Of a stretch of DNA of 64,000 bases, positions 51,601 through 63,187 are shown piece by piece (positions within the stretch are counted from its first letter, which is position 1; every line of letters begins with the position of its first letter). Position numbers and translations under genes: made by a program. The notes beneath the pieces were generated by a model that was given only the letters and a program-made list of their open reading frames with translations, was not told where the DNA came from and did not search any database. Source of the DNA: Oryzias latipes (Eukaryota > Chordata > Actinopteri > Beloniformes > Adrianichthyidae); assembly GCF_002234675.1 (NCBI RefSeq), contig NC_019866.2:21728802-21792801 (forward strand), read 5' to 3'.

Positions 51601-53739
51601 CATCATTAAATGAAAGTGACACCAACAGAAGTGGTGGGAGGTGAGAGGAGCAGCAGCAGAGACACAGTATCTTCCCAGAAATAAGCCAAGCGCTATTCTT
51701 GTATTTGAGAGGGAGTTTTGACTTGTTTACACTGTGTTGCCCCTTTTAACCTTTCAGCGGGGCAACTACAACACCCCTGATACCCCCTCCCTCTCCTTTA
51801 TATAGAAACGGCCCTTAATGAACACACATAAAAATTCCACTGTGTGTGCATGTGCTTGTTTGTGTGTGTTGTGTGGGGCTGTTTGTGTACACAGTGAAGC
51901 ACTTGTGTAAAACCTCCGTCGGCCTGCTCCCCCCACAGTGAAGGTGCTGGCTTTTTGAAGTGTGGCGCGGACTTCAAACCGCAAGCCCCTATCAAAGAGA
52001 AATCCAGCCGCTTGGCTCAGAAGTCAGATTCCCCCACCCTGAAGTTACACACTCAACCCCAACTCGAGCTGAGCGGGGGCCAAAGCGGCCTTTCCCCCCA
52101 CTGCTTTGGTCTGAGGCGCCCCCGCCACCTCTGATCCACGTACCCCTGCAGATGCCGTGGGTGCGGCCCACGTCGTTGCCGTAGTTGCACTCCAGCCCTT
52201 TATGGTGGTCACAGGGACGCCCTTCGTGGCAGTCCTGGTTCAGCTGGGCGGCGCACACCTTGCAGCAGCCGCAGCCGTCCGGGATGGAGCTCACGCCTGG
52301 GGGGCAGGCCGGGGGCACCGCCGGGCACTCACACACCACGGGGCAGTCGGCGGTCACCTGCGACCCCCAAACAGAGGACACGCTTGATCAAAACAAAAAA
52401 CTGGCCTTGGCAAAAGCAGGCGAGGCGAAGTCACACTGGAAGCAAGCGGGACAAAAGCTTGACTCATGTTGCTCAGATCACAGGAATTCCTGAAGGTGTG
52501 GGTGTGTGTGCACAGCTTAAACACCGCCTGAATACGCAGCACTGTCGCAAGCCCCACAAGGGTAACTGTAACCCTCAGTCGCCTTCCGCTTGGCATTCGC
52601 CTGGCATTTAGGGATGAAAGGGATGTTCTGGGACCCCCCCCCAGCCTCACGGCTCCCACATCTTTAGTTTCTCATCTGTATCAACAGACACAAACCCCCC
52701 AACAGAACCTCCCAAAGGGGATGGAGATCACAGGGAGACGTTAGTCTGTCTGACCACGGACACCTCAGGGCTCTGACTCTGATGCAGCTGATGCAAGCAG
52801 AGAGCTCCAACAGCTCCAGACAAACGCTCACGACGTCATTCATGAGGTCCAGAGAGGCAAATTTGGCCTATTCCGTTTTTATTTCATACAATACAGGACA
52901 AAGGGGCAAGTTGGTTTGCAGACCAAACTCTGCAGAAAGTTGGGTTCCTTTTGGGAGCATTTCAAAGTTCCTTTTTGGTCTTTTAACCTGAATTTTTTCA
53001 AATTATGAAAATACGCTCACGCATGGCTTTGCTTTAGTTGATGGAGTAAATTAGGTTTAAAGCAGATGCGACATGATCCGTATTTGCATAAATCGGCTGG
53101 AAAGGGATAAAAAATCTTTAAAAATAGCCAAAAAGTAATGGAACTACTGTTAGTGATGTAACTTAGATTAGTGATGCATTGATAGTGAACCAGCAGTAAT
53201 CAATATTATTGATCTAAAGATGTTTATTGTATATGTAGTCTATTTATGGTGTTTGGTAATAAACTTATTACATTTAAACCTTTATTTTAAAACGTCTCAC
53301 TTACCAAACTTTCAATTGATCAAAACTTGAAAGTCTATTTCTCAATTTTTTTATGTATTTCTGAACGTATATTAGTTTTTTATATATTTTATATTCTTTT
53401 ACGTTTTATATTGTTTCTATATTTCTATAGCAGGAAATATTCACAACTTCATCCAGAAATAACTCAGGAAATTGAGTTTGAGCAAAACAAAAGTGACTTT
53501 TATTAAGTTTAAGAGAACCTCATTAATTGTAGCTCAACTAAATTCTCAATTATAGAATAAACACAAAGAATAATATGGTTTAGAATGCACTTCAGCAATA
53601 GTTTAATGTATTTATTTTGATTAAAAATAGAACAGGGGAGTCTCCTTCAGGGTTCGCACAGAGCAGTAAATGACACCCACTGACTCACCAAACCGACTGT
53701 CGCCAGGACCGAGACAGCAAATATGATCTTCACCCTCAT
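42650..53739 (-). CDS. CCN1/CYR61-like secreted matricellular protein, 5 exons
   Basis: Exons in transcript order: 53739-53689, 52357-52144, 47296-46856, 46462-46284, 42955-42650. Phases agree (1191 nt, 396 residues). Each exon is one module, the classic CCN layout: signal peptide ([17 protein letters not shown]); IGF-binding domain with GCGCCKVC at residues 45-52; VWC domain ([27 protein letters not shown]); a hinge at about 160-235; TSP1 domain (WSQCSRSCG around 251-259); and a C-terminal cystine knot ([13 protein letters not shown]) ending HKFKD, as in CCN1. CCN1 proteins bind integrins and heparan sulfate outside the cell and steer adhesion, growth and angiogenesis. The hinge is unusually rich in Pro, Tyr and Lys (PYP repeats), so this is probably one of the extra teleost CCN1-like paralogues rather than ccn1 itself. 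CCN2 is less likely, judging by the C-terminus. Confidence 0.9.
43030..43110 (-). repeat. Family F fragment in CCN intron 4
   Basis: It contains 'tttaaattatgattatgacg' and 'tttctgcagagcggcag', the reverse-orientation F end. Confidence 0.55.
43125..43690 (+). mobile_element. L1/Tx1-like LINE 3' end
   Basis: The plus frame reads [11 protein letters not shown], the zinc-binding motif downstream of reverse transcriptase in L1-like LINEs. After a stop it continues [13 protein letters not shown] and [19 protein letters not shown], typical of the end of ORF2. It ends in an A-rich tail containing AATAAA (about 43665-43690). A 5'-truncated dead copy in CCN intron 4. Confidence 0.75.
43691..45304. other. 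AT-rich part of CCN intron 4
   Basis: No gene supported. A 164-codon plus-strand frame (44732-45226) shows no domain, no splice partners and no recognisable similarity, and lies antisense inside the intron. Confidence 0.5.
45305..45790 (-). repeat. Family F repeat, long reverse copy
   Basis: It contains, reversed, the F markers in order: 'gtggacttttaggtatgatt', 'tttctgcagagcggcaggag', 'gctctcccactagctta', 'agccagattccagctcag'. It lies in CCN intron 4, about 500 bp from exon 4. Confidence 0.7.
47709..48778. mobile_element. piggyBac-like miniature element, copy 2, split by a hAT element
   Basis: The left end is TTAA (47705-47708) then CCCTTGTGCTA. The right end is TAGCACAAGGG then TTAC (48779-48782). 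Removing the nested hAT leaves about 210 bp with inverted ends, similar to the element at 12787-12993. TTAA target use and CCCTTGTG ends fit piggyBac. It lies in CCN intron 2. Confidence 0.75.
47879..48728. mobile_element. Non-autonomous hAT element with perfect 8-bp target duplication
   Basis: It starts CAGTGTTTTTCAACC and ends with the exact inverse, GGTTGAAAAACACTG. GTCTAGAT flanks both sides (47871-47878 and 48729-48736). It is 850 bp with no transposase. Its terminal 'gtgtgccgcggcacactagt' is typical of a widespread vertebrate hAT family. Confidence 0.95.
48796..49206. mobile_element. Small hAT-like element
   Basis: The ends are CAGGGGCGTCCAAAG and CTTTGGACATGCCTG, imperfect inverted repeats. 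The interior has 'ttggcccacgggccacac'. About 411 bp. The flanking 8-mers agree only partly, so it is older than the neighbouring hAT. Confidence 0.7.
49805..50030 (-). mobile_element. tRNA-derived SINE, reverse orientation
   Basis: Read on the minus strand it begins with a tRNA-like head ('gctggtgcagaggtagaatg'), a B-box-like 'ggttcaaaggtttggtcc', then 'tgtcgaagtgtccttgggca' and 'gtgactgtaaagtg'. These body strings belong to a very common fish SINE. It lies in CCN intron 2. Confidence 0.75.
50930..51590 (+). repeat. Family F repeat interrupted by a younger insertion
   Basis: 50930-51211 carries F markers ('gggagagcatgtaaacag', 'cagtcccacccacaactcag'). The F end resumes at 51508 ('ggctagaaactgcataatc'). 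The 289-bp interruption is flanked by a 7-bp duplication, TCCTAGA. Confidence 0.7.
51212..51500 (+). mobile_element. Young insertion DR, copy 1 (CCN intron 2)
   Basis: TCCTAGA occurs at 51205-51211 and 51501-51507 on either side. The body (from 'gatggaataaattagg') matches 53035-53280 at roughly 90% identity. Non-coding; family unknown. Confidence 0.75.
53035..53430 (+). mobile_element. Insertion DR, copy 2 (CCN intron 1)
   Basis: It starts 'gatggagtaaattagg' and tracks copy 1 through 'cagatgcgacatgatccg' and 'tgtttggtaataaactta', then has about 100 extra bp before the shared 'tttctatatttctata' end. Confidence 0.7.
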
Positions 53740-54110
53740 GCTGTCAGAGGACTCACATGGAAGAGGAAGGTTTAGGATTAAAAAAGAAAAGTAATCATCC
53801 AGAAAGCTCATAAAGATATTTTCTCTTCCAACTTTTAATCCAGTTTCGTGTATTATCCTGCCGCTTCCTCCATCACTTGTACGCTTTCATCGATTAACGT
53901 TCGGCTCTCCTTTTTATAATGCGCTCCCAGCTCTCCCACCCCATCCCGGCGTCGTCCAATCAGCACGCAGGGCGCGCCGGTAGGGAGGCCGAAAAGGAAA
54001 CAGGGGGCGGGGCTTCGTAGCAAGGAGCTGGGATGAAAGCGGGGGTGGGGGCGTGGCCAAGCATGAATGCAGTCATTCATAAAAATTCAGAATTACTACA
54101 TTCCGAAGCG
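53740..54110 (-). promoter_or_regulatory. Promoter of the CCN1-like gene: TATA box and candidate TEAD site
   Basis: On the minus strand a TATAAAA lies at 53917-53911, about 175 bp upstream of the ATG, predicting transcription start near 53885 and a leader of about 145 nt. A CCAAT string (plus strand) is at about 53957. ACATTCC at 54099-54105 (plus strand) matches the TEAD core, notable because CCN1 and CCN2 are standard YAP/TEAD targets. The region is GC-rich. No perfect serum-response CArG box was found. Confidence 0.6.
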
Positions 54111-55849
54111 GCCCGGCGTTTCTCTGGAGTGTTTATTTATTTAAGTATGAGCGAAAATAATATTTTTGATGCTTTAATGTTGTCTTGACACGCAGGCCTT
54201 TCTGTCAATCTGCTGCTTTGTCAAAATGAAACACATGGACTGTTGGCATGAGGTGTATTCATTCTGGGGGGGGGGGCGGAAAACAGACAGGAATTTCTCC
54301 AACTCCACTTTATGAAAACAAAAACTGGACAGACGAAATATCAACACCAAACCGAAGCACACAACTCAATAATACTTACAATCATTTTCAGTGGAATTTT
54401 TGTTGTTATTGTTGTTTTTTTGTGGACTCAGCATTGCCCGATGTGCAGTTTTAATCACAAATATTTCAAATTCATCATCTCACAAACATGCACACAGGAA
54501 ACTGGCTATTTACTGTACCCGAGCTGCTGTTTGACGGACGTTTATGATGTGGCAGGAAGTAAAAAACCCTTCTGTGACATGTTACAGTAGGTGAAACTGG
54601 AGTTTCTTTTACTTTTATCCTTATTTTCCATATGTATCATAAACTGAAACCCCTGGCTGGATATACAGAACCTGGAAAAACAACAAGCAACTGCAACGAA
54701 AAAGGGGAACGTTTAAACAGACAAAAATATCAAGTTAAAATACTAAATCTAATTGAATTAAATAAATATTTACATCTCATGCAAAATTAAAAACTAAAAT
54801 AAAAAAAGTATTAATGTGAGATTAGTTTAAGAATGAGCCTAAACAGACCAGAAAGATAATAATTGTTTTGTACATTTTTATTATATAATAGTTTCATTCT
54901 TTAAAACAAGATTTTGAAACACAAAGTTAGAGATAATGCTTTTTTCTTTTAAAAGCGTGTTTCAGTTTACATTTGTCCAGCCTTTGTTGTGGAGAATATT
55001 GCTATACTGATAAATATTGAATATGTAAAAACTATATTATCCACCTAATACAATCTAATACTTTTTAACATTCACTGCAAAACCATAGGAATAATTAAAA
55101 AATTCTGCAGCCAAACGATTATTTTTAATTCAGAATGACAATAATGCATAAAAAGATATGTTCATTTAGCAAAGCTAATACAGCTGTAGCAAGTGGTAAA
55201 AACGTAAATAGAACTTTTCTACAGTCATTAAGCCCTGTGAGTTTATGTTGTCGTATGAGACATCTTATTTGATCTAAAAGTACTACTTCCTAAACCAAGG
55301 AAGTCATAAAAAAATAAATATCATAGATTTATACTGACAAGAATTCAGCAGCAGCCTCCAGAGTTCTCTTTCCCTCCTTTGGTTGAGCTTCAAAGCTGCA
55401 AAAACAAACAGCCTCTTTTAGCTTTACGCTGATTGCCTTTGCTTGCTTACCCTAAATCAACAGTCGCTGTTCCAACAAGTGATGATGGCCATTTTAATAT
55501 GCTGAGCGGAAAGCTAACCTTTCAAAACTGGTTATGTTTAGTGTTTACTGTACAGTCATTGATGCTTCACAAGTGTGGCTTTAAAAAAAATAAGTGATAC
55601 TTCACAGAATGCAACAAACAAATATTTTATTTACTCATTTTTTCATTCCCCGTTTTAAATAAAAGAACAATGCTCGACTAAAATTGTTTCAAGGAGTCTT
55701 GTTGATCAATCAATTCAGATTTCTTTTAAAAAATTCTACCCGCTTTGCAAATTCGTAGCCAAAGTTTGACATTTTTTAAGAAGCTTCTTGTTTTGAAGAT
55801 ACTCTGTTGTGTAGAGCAGACTGGATTGATCAAAAACAACACACAACAG

Positions 55850-56260
55850 ACTGGTTAATGACAAATTGGGACCAGGGCTGAGCATTTGGAACCAGGGCTG
55901 AGAGCTCGGACCTGGCACTCTCCTGCTAACTTACAACCCCCCACGCCCCTGCCTATCACTGATGCAATAAAAATGGCGAGCAATATTGGAGTTAAACAGC
56001 CGTGCAGATTTGAGCCAGATACCAGCTGAGACGTGGAAAACCAAGACATACGTGTATCTCTATCAATGCAAGTGAATGCATCAGAATTGAGTGGAGCAGG
56101 GATCTTGTGACTCGCCCAGCGAGTTTTCCATGTCACAAATACAATCTTTTTCAATCGGCGTTTTCTCGTCTGCTTTGTCCGATAGTAAAGAAATATGCAG
56201 AAATGCAATTTTAAGTTTTATCACTTCACACAGTATGTGTCTTTCCTCATCAGAAAAAGT
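55850..56260 (-). repeat. Family F repeat, reverse copy
   Basis: F markers in reverse: 'ctaacttacaaccccccac', 'agccagataccagctgag', 'tttctcgtctgctttgtcc', 'aaagaaatatgcagaaatgc'. Confidence 0.65.
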
Positions 56261-57499
56261 TTCCCAAGAACATGTTAAGAACACAATTTCAATTAGAGGG
56301 TAAATAAAATGAAATCTTTTTTGGAATATGACGAGATGAAACAGCATCAAACTGAATATTATTTCAAAAGGGATTAGATAAACCGCAAACACCCTCCTGT
56401 GCAAGCCCACTGGCAGCACCTCACTCTACATGGCAGGTTTCCACAGAACGTCCCACACAGCAGGGCCTGCACAGAACCATATATTATGCATTCACCAAAC
56501 CACATCCTATTGCCCCACAATCCATCTTTCTCTGTCAGATGTATGGAAGTGATGTAACAGTGGCGAGTAAAAAAAACCCAACATGAGGCGTGCGCGCCAA
56601 CAGGGCCAGAAATCCTCAGTTTTTTTGTTTGCTGAAGAACATAACTTCCATCAAATCATCAAAAAAGGTTTGTCCAGCCGAGCTGTCAAACACACGCGCC
56701 AAAGAGGAGCTTTTCATTAGCTGCTGGTGACACAAATGACTGTGCCGGGAAGCTGCCCTGTGCTCTGACCTTTTTATTCCATCTGACAATAAATACCTAT
56801 GAAGGCAACACCAAGAGTTCACTGCAAAACCAACTTCTGCTAAAATGGTTTGGAGGCTCAAAAGGGTGGTAAATGGCAAACCATGGTGAGCAAGAATAAG
56901 CAAATGGCAAAACAGGCAGACGTTAAGAGAAAATGTATCTAAATAAAACTTTAACGAGCTAAATTGTGCTGGAAACATGCCAGTGTCAAGAGGAGTTGAT
57001 GCTGGTTGTTGATTCTCTGTGTATCTGTGAGAAAAAGCGTGTTTGTGCTGAGAGCGGGGAGGAAGGCAGGCGTGGACTGTTTGTGCAGCTCCTGTCACAC
57101 CTGTTGCTACACTGCGGCTCCTCACAGCGACACAAAAACAAGAGCGACCACCAGGATAATAACACTGTACAATCATGGCGGCTTAAAGGTGAAGCTGATC
57201 CAGAATCCGTCTCAAACAAACGCCGCTGGGACAGGCTTACATCTGTAGAGAGAAAAGATTTATGCCGCTTGAGGAAATCCTCGCGCCTCAGAAAGATTTG
57301 ACTTTAGATTTGTGAAATAAAGGTCTACCTTACTGTTTAAGGCAAGCAGTTTTTAACTGAGGATAATAGTTCACTCAGCAAGGACAAGCTGTCACTACAA
57401 AGACACAAAATTGTGAGAATGAAACAAATTTCACTTGATTAATGCTGTAAGACTTTTTTAGTTGAACTGAGAAAAATAAATGATGTATTTTAAGATTCA

Positions 57500-57890
57500 C
57501 TTTTACTAAAATTGTGTTTTTGGTGTTCTTAATGTCCTTGTGGTATTTTTCTCATGATGGAGGACATATACATATATTTAAAAAAAAGAAGTTTAAGAGT
57601 ATTTATTCTTTTAAATAGTTGTGAAGACAAAAAAATTGCCCTTGGAAAAGGGGATTTTTTGTGACCTAGAAGCACGTCTGTGTGAGGGGCTGTAAGCTAG
57701 TGGGAAATAAAAACATAGTTACCCGCCAACAGTACCACCCACAACTCAGAGGTAAATTTCTAATAAACTTCTGTCGCTCTGCAGGAACTCTTTCCAAGAA
57801 AACTAAAGTTTTCCAGGAAATAATTATCATTAAATGGCTACTGGGAGCACTTTTATAATAGATCAAAAGACGATCACACTTTAAAACTCA
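57500..57890 (+). repeat. Family F repeat
   Basis: F markers in order: 'aaattgtgtttttggtg', 'tctcatgatggaggacata', 'ggggctgtaagctagtggg', 'taccacccacaactcagagg', 'agatcaaaagacgatc'. Confidence 0.75.
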
Positions 57891-58121
57891 AAAAACACAG
57901 GTTTAGCAAATTATTCCGAAAATTCTTGAACAAAATTAGGTGTGGATTGCCTAACTGATAAAAAAAAGTCATGTCAACATTTTTCATTTCATTTTTTAAC
58001 CAAAGTTAGACATTGACAACTGAACATAATAAATAGTTCTGTTGAAGGTGAATATTATTTTTGACATTTGTTTTCCATACTTGCAGGATGTTTCTTCTGG
58101 GGCTGAAAGTCTGTTGTCTGG

Positions 58122-58680
58122 TGACCACATTGACTGAGAACTAGTCTGAGTGACCCCTCCCTCCTGGTGTTCTAAACAGGAAGTATCTGCTGGCTCCAAG
58201 AAGCCAAAATCCCTTAGATGTCTGTAGAGAAATAAGCAGCTGTTGCTCTGTGATTCTATTTGTCAGCACAGTCCTTCATGCACTGATACCTTTAATAACT
58301 TCTTCTTGCTAAACTTTTTTTTTTCATATATTTTATTTACGTTTTTTACGTTACTCAACTGACCAATCAGGTGCCTCAATTCATGCGGCCTCACGTCGAA
58401 CGTTCAAAACGCTTGATTGACAGGTTTTGTGTAGCCTGTTTTCAAGTGGTAGGATTGTGGACTTCCAGCAAGCTCATTCCAGAGTGGTAGCCACGGAAAA
58501 GTCGACTCAAACCGACTCCAACCAATCACTGCTTACTGACGTCATCTGGTTCCAACATGGCAGCGTCTGTATAGCGAAGAACATGGCTATTGAATTTATT
58601 TCATTTGGCTGGAGCTGGAAGTAAACCATTTTCAATGGGTGACGTCACACTTCATCAGTCCAGTTCTCATATGCAGACAT
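58122..58680 (+). mobile_element. Family Y element, copy E
   Basis: It begins 'attgactgagaactagtctg' and ends 'cagtccagttctcatatgc', near-inverse ends. The interior has 'gaccaatcaggtgcctcaat' and 'aacgttcaaaacgcttg'. About 560 bp, non-coding. It is followed by a short LINE-like scrap near 58690 (GVHQGPVLGPIFF). Confidence 0.75.
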
Positions 58681-59814
58681 TGGGCGTCCATCAGGGTCCT
58701 GTGTTAGGTCCGATTTTCTTCTCCTACTGGTTTGAACCTGTCTGAGATAAATTGGTAACATAATAGATGTATTCATGTAAAGAAAGACAAAGACCAAGTC
58801 TGTACAAGAGACAATTATTTAAGCTTTATATTTAGGTATTAGTTTTCATAAAAACACCTGTAAACATGCTGATGGGGGCTAAAAACTGCAGTTGACGCGC
58901 TTTCTACCATTCCTTTAGCTCAAACAGGATTTCTTACCGAGACTTTGGTTTGTTGCTGTTGTTTTATTCATAAATGTATTTATTTTATTTTTCTTGTGAT
59001 GTGTTTTGTGATTTTTAAAGGTGGATTCTGATAAACTTTTATATTTTGGTGTTTAGGGTCACTGGAAGAAGCTGTAGCTGTCATCAGGTGAGAGTTTAAA
59101 AGACTTACGCTCAAATGTTTTTAGACTAAAGCAGGAAGGTGAAGACGACGAAGACAACTCATTCAAGGTTTGAGCAAAACATGAACCGAATTTGAACCAG
59201 AACTTTTCTTGTTGAACCTGAAATACGTGTGGAGACTGAGGGCACAGACTGTTGAAAAACAAAAAGAAAGAGGAAGAAGTAGATGGGTTAGAAAAGCACC
59301 AAATAGAAAAGGGTGGTGGACAGAGAGGGGGGAATGGGGGGATGAGGAATTTAAGTCCCAAAGTTATTTTTAAACCAAGAACAGGAACTCTACTGTTGAC
59401 TTCCCAAACACTGAAACACAGACTGGTAGAAGAAGTTTGGGAAAAGGAGAGCTGGAACGGGAGGTTGCACGCATGCTGCCTCATTTCCGTTGTCAGGTGT
59501 CTGATCCCCAACACGTGCGGCTTTTCCTCCAAAAACAACATTTGCTGCGTTTCCCAGCCTCCTAGGCGCATTCTCATCAGGATGTGTGGTCGCTCAGCTC
59601 GTAAACACGCCGTCGCTGGGTTTGCAGACATGCATGTCCTCCAGCTTTCCATGAAAAATGAAAACACCAGAGTGCAAAACCCTCATTGGTATGAATCTGA
59701 TTTTTCCCATCCACTATGGGACTGCAGGGTTTTCCCAAACTGTCTGTAATCAAGTGGCGGCATACTGAAGGGACAGCATGAGTAATTACAACCTAACGGT
59801 GAGCAGATTTAAAG

Positions 59815-60285
59815 ACCCACTCCAATGAAAATTGTGTTTTTGGTGTCTTTAACATGTTCTTGTAGCATTTTGCCCCATTGTAGCATTGCATTTCTGAGTA
59901 TTTCTTTATTTAAATTTTGTGAATAAGTAGCAGATGAAAAAATGCTGCTGTAAGAGGCTGTAATCGCTCCTCTCTGATGCATGCGCTTGTAAACGACCAG
60001 ACCCATGTACGCCTTTGTTTTCCTCATCTGATCTGGCATCTGGCTCAAACTTGAATAGCTCAGACTTTGCTGCACCAGTAGTGTTTGGTTGGGGTTGTGA
60101 GGTGCTGTAAGTTAGCTGGAGAGTATTAACAAAGGGATCATGGGAAATGAGGGTGCGATCCCGGTCCCACCCAAAACAACACAGGTTTCTTGATTTTGGC
60201 TAAAAATGTCATCACCATAGTTAAAAGACCATTGGGAACGCTTTTGAACAGATCAAAAGATGATTGGTGTGGGTCTTTAATGTGT
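59815..60285 (+). repeat. Family F repeat, near full length
   Basis: The best single copy for defining the family: 'gaaaattgtgtttttggtgt' at the start, 'tgcatttctgagtatttctt', 'ggttgtgaggtgctgtaag', 'ggtcccacccaaaac', and 'gaccattgggaacgctttt' followed by 'gtgggtctttaa' at the end. About 470 bp. Confidence 0.75.
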
Positions 60286-61269
60286 AACAGATCATTAGTG
60301 GGGATGGGGTCGCACAGACAGAACAGGCCCCGTGCTTTGCCACCAGACTGTTGTTATCATGGAAAGACGGTGGCTTCGTGAGCAGGGATAAAACAAACAT
60401 AAAAACGTGGGAGTGCTCCAAAACACCTTAGCAAATGCAAAGCAGATTAGCGATGAAACCAAAGACTTAGTTCCTCTTTCTTCGAAGGACATCCACCATC
60501 CTGTGCGATCCAGGACTGATGGGGGTCAGCGGAAACTGGGTCAGCCATACTAGTACATCGTGGAGATGCATCCTGGCGACGGTGCCCCCCCCCCCCCCCC
60601 CCCAACCATCACCACCACCCTTCTTGCTCGTATGCCTCCCCTCACCTCCAAGGTGTGACAGAGAGACTCCTTGTTCTCGCCCTCTCTTCCTTTCCAGCAG
60701 GAGCCCTCAAAAATCCCAGAAATCCCTGCAATTTCCGGTGCAATGTTTATTTGGCAGAGAGAAGACTTGCTGGGGGAAAGAGAGGACGCAAATGAAAAAA
60801 AGAAAAAAAGCTGAAGGGGAGGAGCGCTCTTTCAGAAACAGTTTGGACGTTTGCGCTCAAGAGTAAATATGTGCCTGGAGCCATGAGAAGGACTGAGACC
60901 CGTGTGTTCTGGTCCAGGGACAGAGCAGGCCACTGTTCGACCTCAACTGCCACAACCTGAAAAACACCCTCAGTCCTTACCTATGCTGTGCAGCGCCCTC
61001 TGCTGGAGAAAGGGCTATGAGGGTTAGAAAAATAGCCAAATGGAGTAGTTAAGATTAATCTTCTATCAATTTTCTATCCATAACTCTTCGCTGCACAGGT
61101 ATGGTTGTCACAGGTACCGCCCTCACAGAACCATCTGAAAATGAACGGGACGAAGGAGGGGGGAGGTCTCAGGACTCAGAAGGAGCGCGTGCCAGAGGGA
61201 GTCCCCTTGATTGATGGGAGGTAGGAAATGAGGCCTCCTGTTTCTCTGGTGACCTGCCAATCTGCCTGG

Positions 61270-62570
61270 ATTTCAGTGAAGTGGCTGTTTCTGGTTGTCA
61301 TCAACGCCCAGACTTAGCATTGCTGCGTACTGCTGCTTGACTGCACAGCCCACCCTGTGGCTCCTCTTCCCTTTCTGAGTCTGTTGCTTGTCTTGGATGA
61401 CAGCATCCTCTGACGTCAATAGTAGAGTTTGCAGTCTTCTCCGCCTTCCTTTGTGTTTCCCTGCAGATGCACTGAGAGGAGAAAGCACCTCTGAGTCCTC
61501 CTGTTTCATGAGAGTCTGGGGGGATTACAAGGGCAAAGAGCATGCATGTGCACCAGCCTTCTGATGTGGATCAAAGTCTCTTTCAGGGTTCACTAAAATC
61601 CACTCATCGCTGTCCACTCCTGGCGTCTCTGTATGAGCGTGAGCTTCAACAGCGAATGCATCTGCTGTTTTTGTTGGGTGTGCGTTTGCAGGAAGAACAG
61701 CTCTGGATTTGTAAATCTGAAAGGAGAGTCGTCGGTAAGGAGACAAACTGGCCAAATCCCCAGGCAGTCCAATTTTACGAGACAAGGGTGAAGGTCCGAG
61801 AGTGGAAGAGGGTCTCTGAAATCCAACTTTGTTTTGTTCTCTAAATTCCTCTTGGAGACCAAAAGCATGCAGCAAAGGTTAACTAGTTCCTCTAAAGTGT
61901 GCCTCTGTGGGTGTGTGTAAAATATTGTGTGCCTTGCGATAGAGTGTCCACCTGACAGGATGTCCACCTGATGACTACACTCTGATTGTCTAATTTCCTG
62001 AAATCTATCAGTCAGGGTGCATCCACGGAACGCACACTTACCACATGAACAGCCCTACCATGACCTTTGAGCACAGAATTAGGGGATTGAACAAAATCAA
62101 AAAATCAAAATCCTTACGGGGGTGGGTAAGGTCCGCTCTGAGTACCTGTAGTCTCTGGAAGCTGTGTGGCTGTCTGAGGGGACACACCTTTCAGACATTA
62201 CGTGGTGGTCGACGATGGTGCCTTTGGCATGACAGACTGGGGTGGAGGGTCACTCTTTGCAAAAACGGGTACTGAAGATTGTGTTTGAACTACAGAAGGA
62301 TCCCTCTTTCCAGAGTCCCTGGGAAAGTTTTCTCCAGGAAAAGGAGAGGAGAAATTGGTCGAGTTAAACCTCTGATTCAGGAGGAACAGGGGAGTATTCA
62401 GCCCGGTTGTGGAACAGCAAATCAGCTTTGATTAATGGTTCAGGGTTCATGAGTTGTTCCTCATGGTGTTCTATGGGAGACACTGCAGGAATATACGGTC
62501 CTGGACCTTCTACTAATGGCCGTCTCTGTACAACCAGAGCAGGAGTTTGGTTCCCAGCTGGCATTGAGTC
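61270..62570 (-). pseudogene. Possible decayed coding sequence, identity unknown
   Basis: On the minus strand, 62564-62364 reads 66 codons from ATG. After a frame change the text stays protein-like (Ser/Pro/Thr-rich) to about 62220. Then 61875-61525 gives 116 codons, and after one stop the same frame continues to 61273 (MKQEDSEVLSPLSA). Long near-open stretches broken by single stops or shifts are what a degraded gene or transposon ORF would leave. I recognise no domain, and chance is not excluded. Confidence 0.25.
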
Positions 62571-62730
62571 AATCTTGTTTCCGGTGCATGTTGGAGTCCA
62601 GCAAGGATGCCCTGCCTTTGTCAGGGGTCCAGTTTACAGACCCCGAGATTTCATCTCAGCGTTTTGCTGAATTAGACCCTTCAAAATCGAGACCATGGTT
62701 CTCACTCATTGACTGTATATTGAAATTATA

Positions 62731-63187
62731 CCCGGGGTGGGCAAAGTACAGCCATGTACGGCCTGTCAAGCTATTTAATATGGCGCTGGAATAAATTATA
62801 TTGATAGTTATCAATGTTTTATTTCCCATGTATTGGTAATTACAGGGAATTGGTAATTGGTGTCTACCAATGGTGTACAGGAAAAACTAATTGACCTTTG
62901 TGTGGGTGCAGAAAGATATTCACCATTCATGTGGTGTTGGAAGATTTGTTGTTTTCGATGTTCATGTGCATATTCCGAGTTGGACAATAATTTTTTTAGC
63001 CACACGACCGCTGCATTTCTAAGTTTGCATTATTTCCAGATGGACATAGACCTATTGGTGCAATTGGCAATAAAATGGAACAAAAGCCGAGGTTTTGAAA
63101 TGAAAACTCCAAAATGCGTGGTTCGGACCTTGTCGCAAATTTTAGCACCCTTTGTGGGCCACGAGTCGAAAAGTTTGCCCACCCCTG
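62731..63187. mobile_element. hAT-like non-autonomous element
   Basis: The left end is 'cggggtgggcaaagtacagc' and the right end 'aaaagtttgcccacccctg'. These are degenerate inverted repeats of the CAGGGGTGGGCAAA type. About 457 bp. The flanks show no clean 8-bp duplication. Confidence 0.65.

Noticed and set aside
56616..57176. 186-codon minus-strand frame
   Set aside because: No similarity recognised, mixed hydrophobic composition without a topology, and no splice or promoter support.
59059..59749. Overlapping 202-codon (-) and 165-codon (+) frames
   Set aside because: Neither shows a domain; low-complexity Ser/Phe and Lys/Glu stretches mirror each other on opposite strands.
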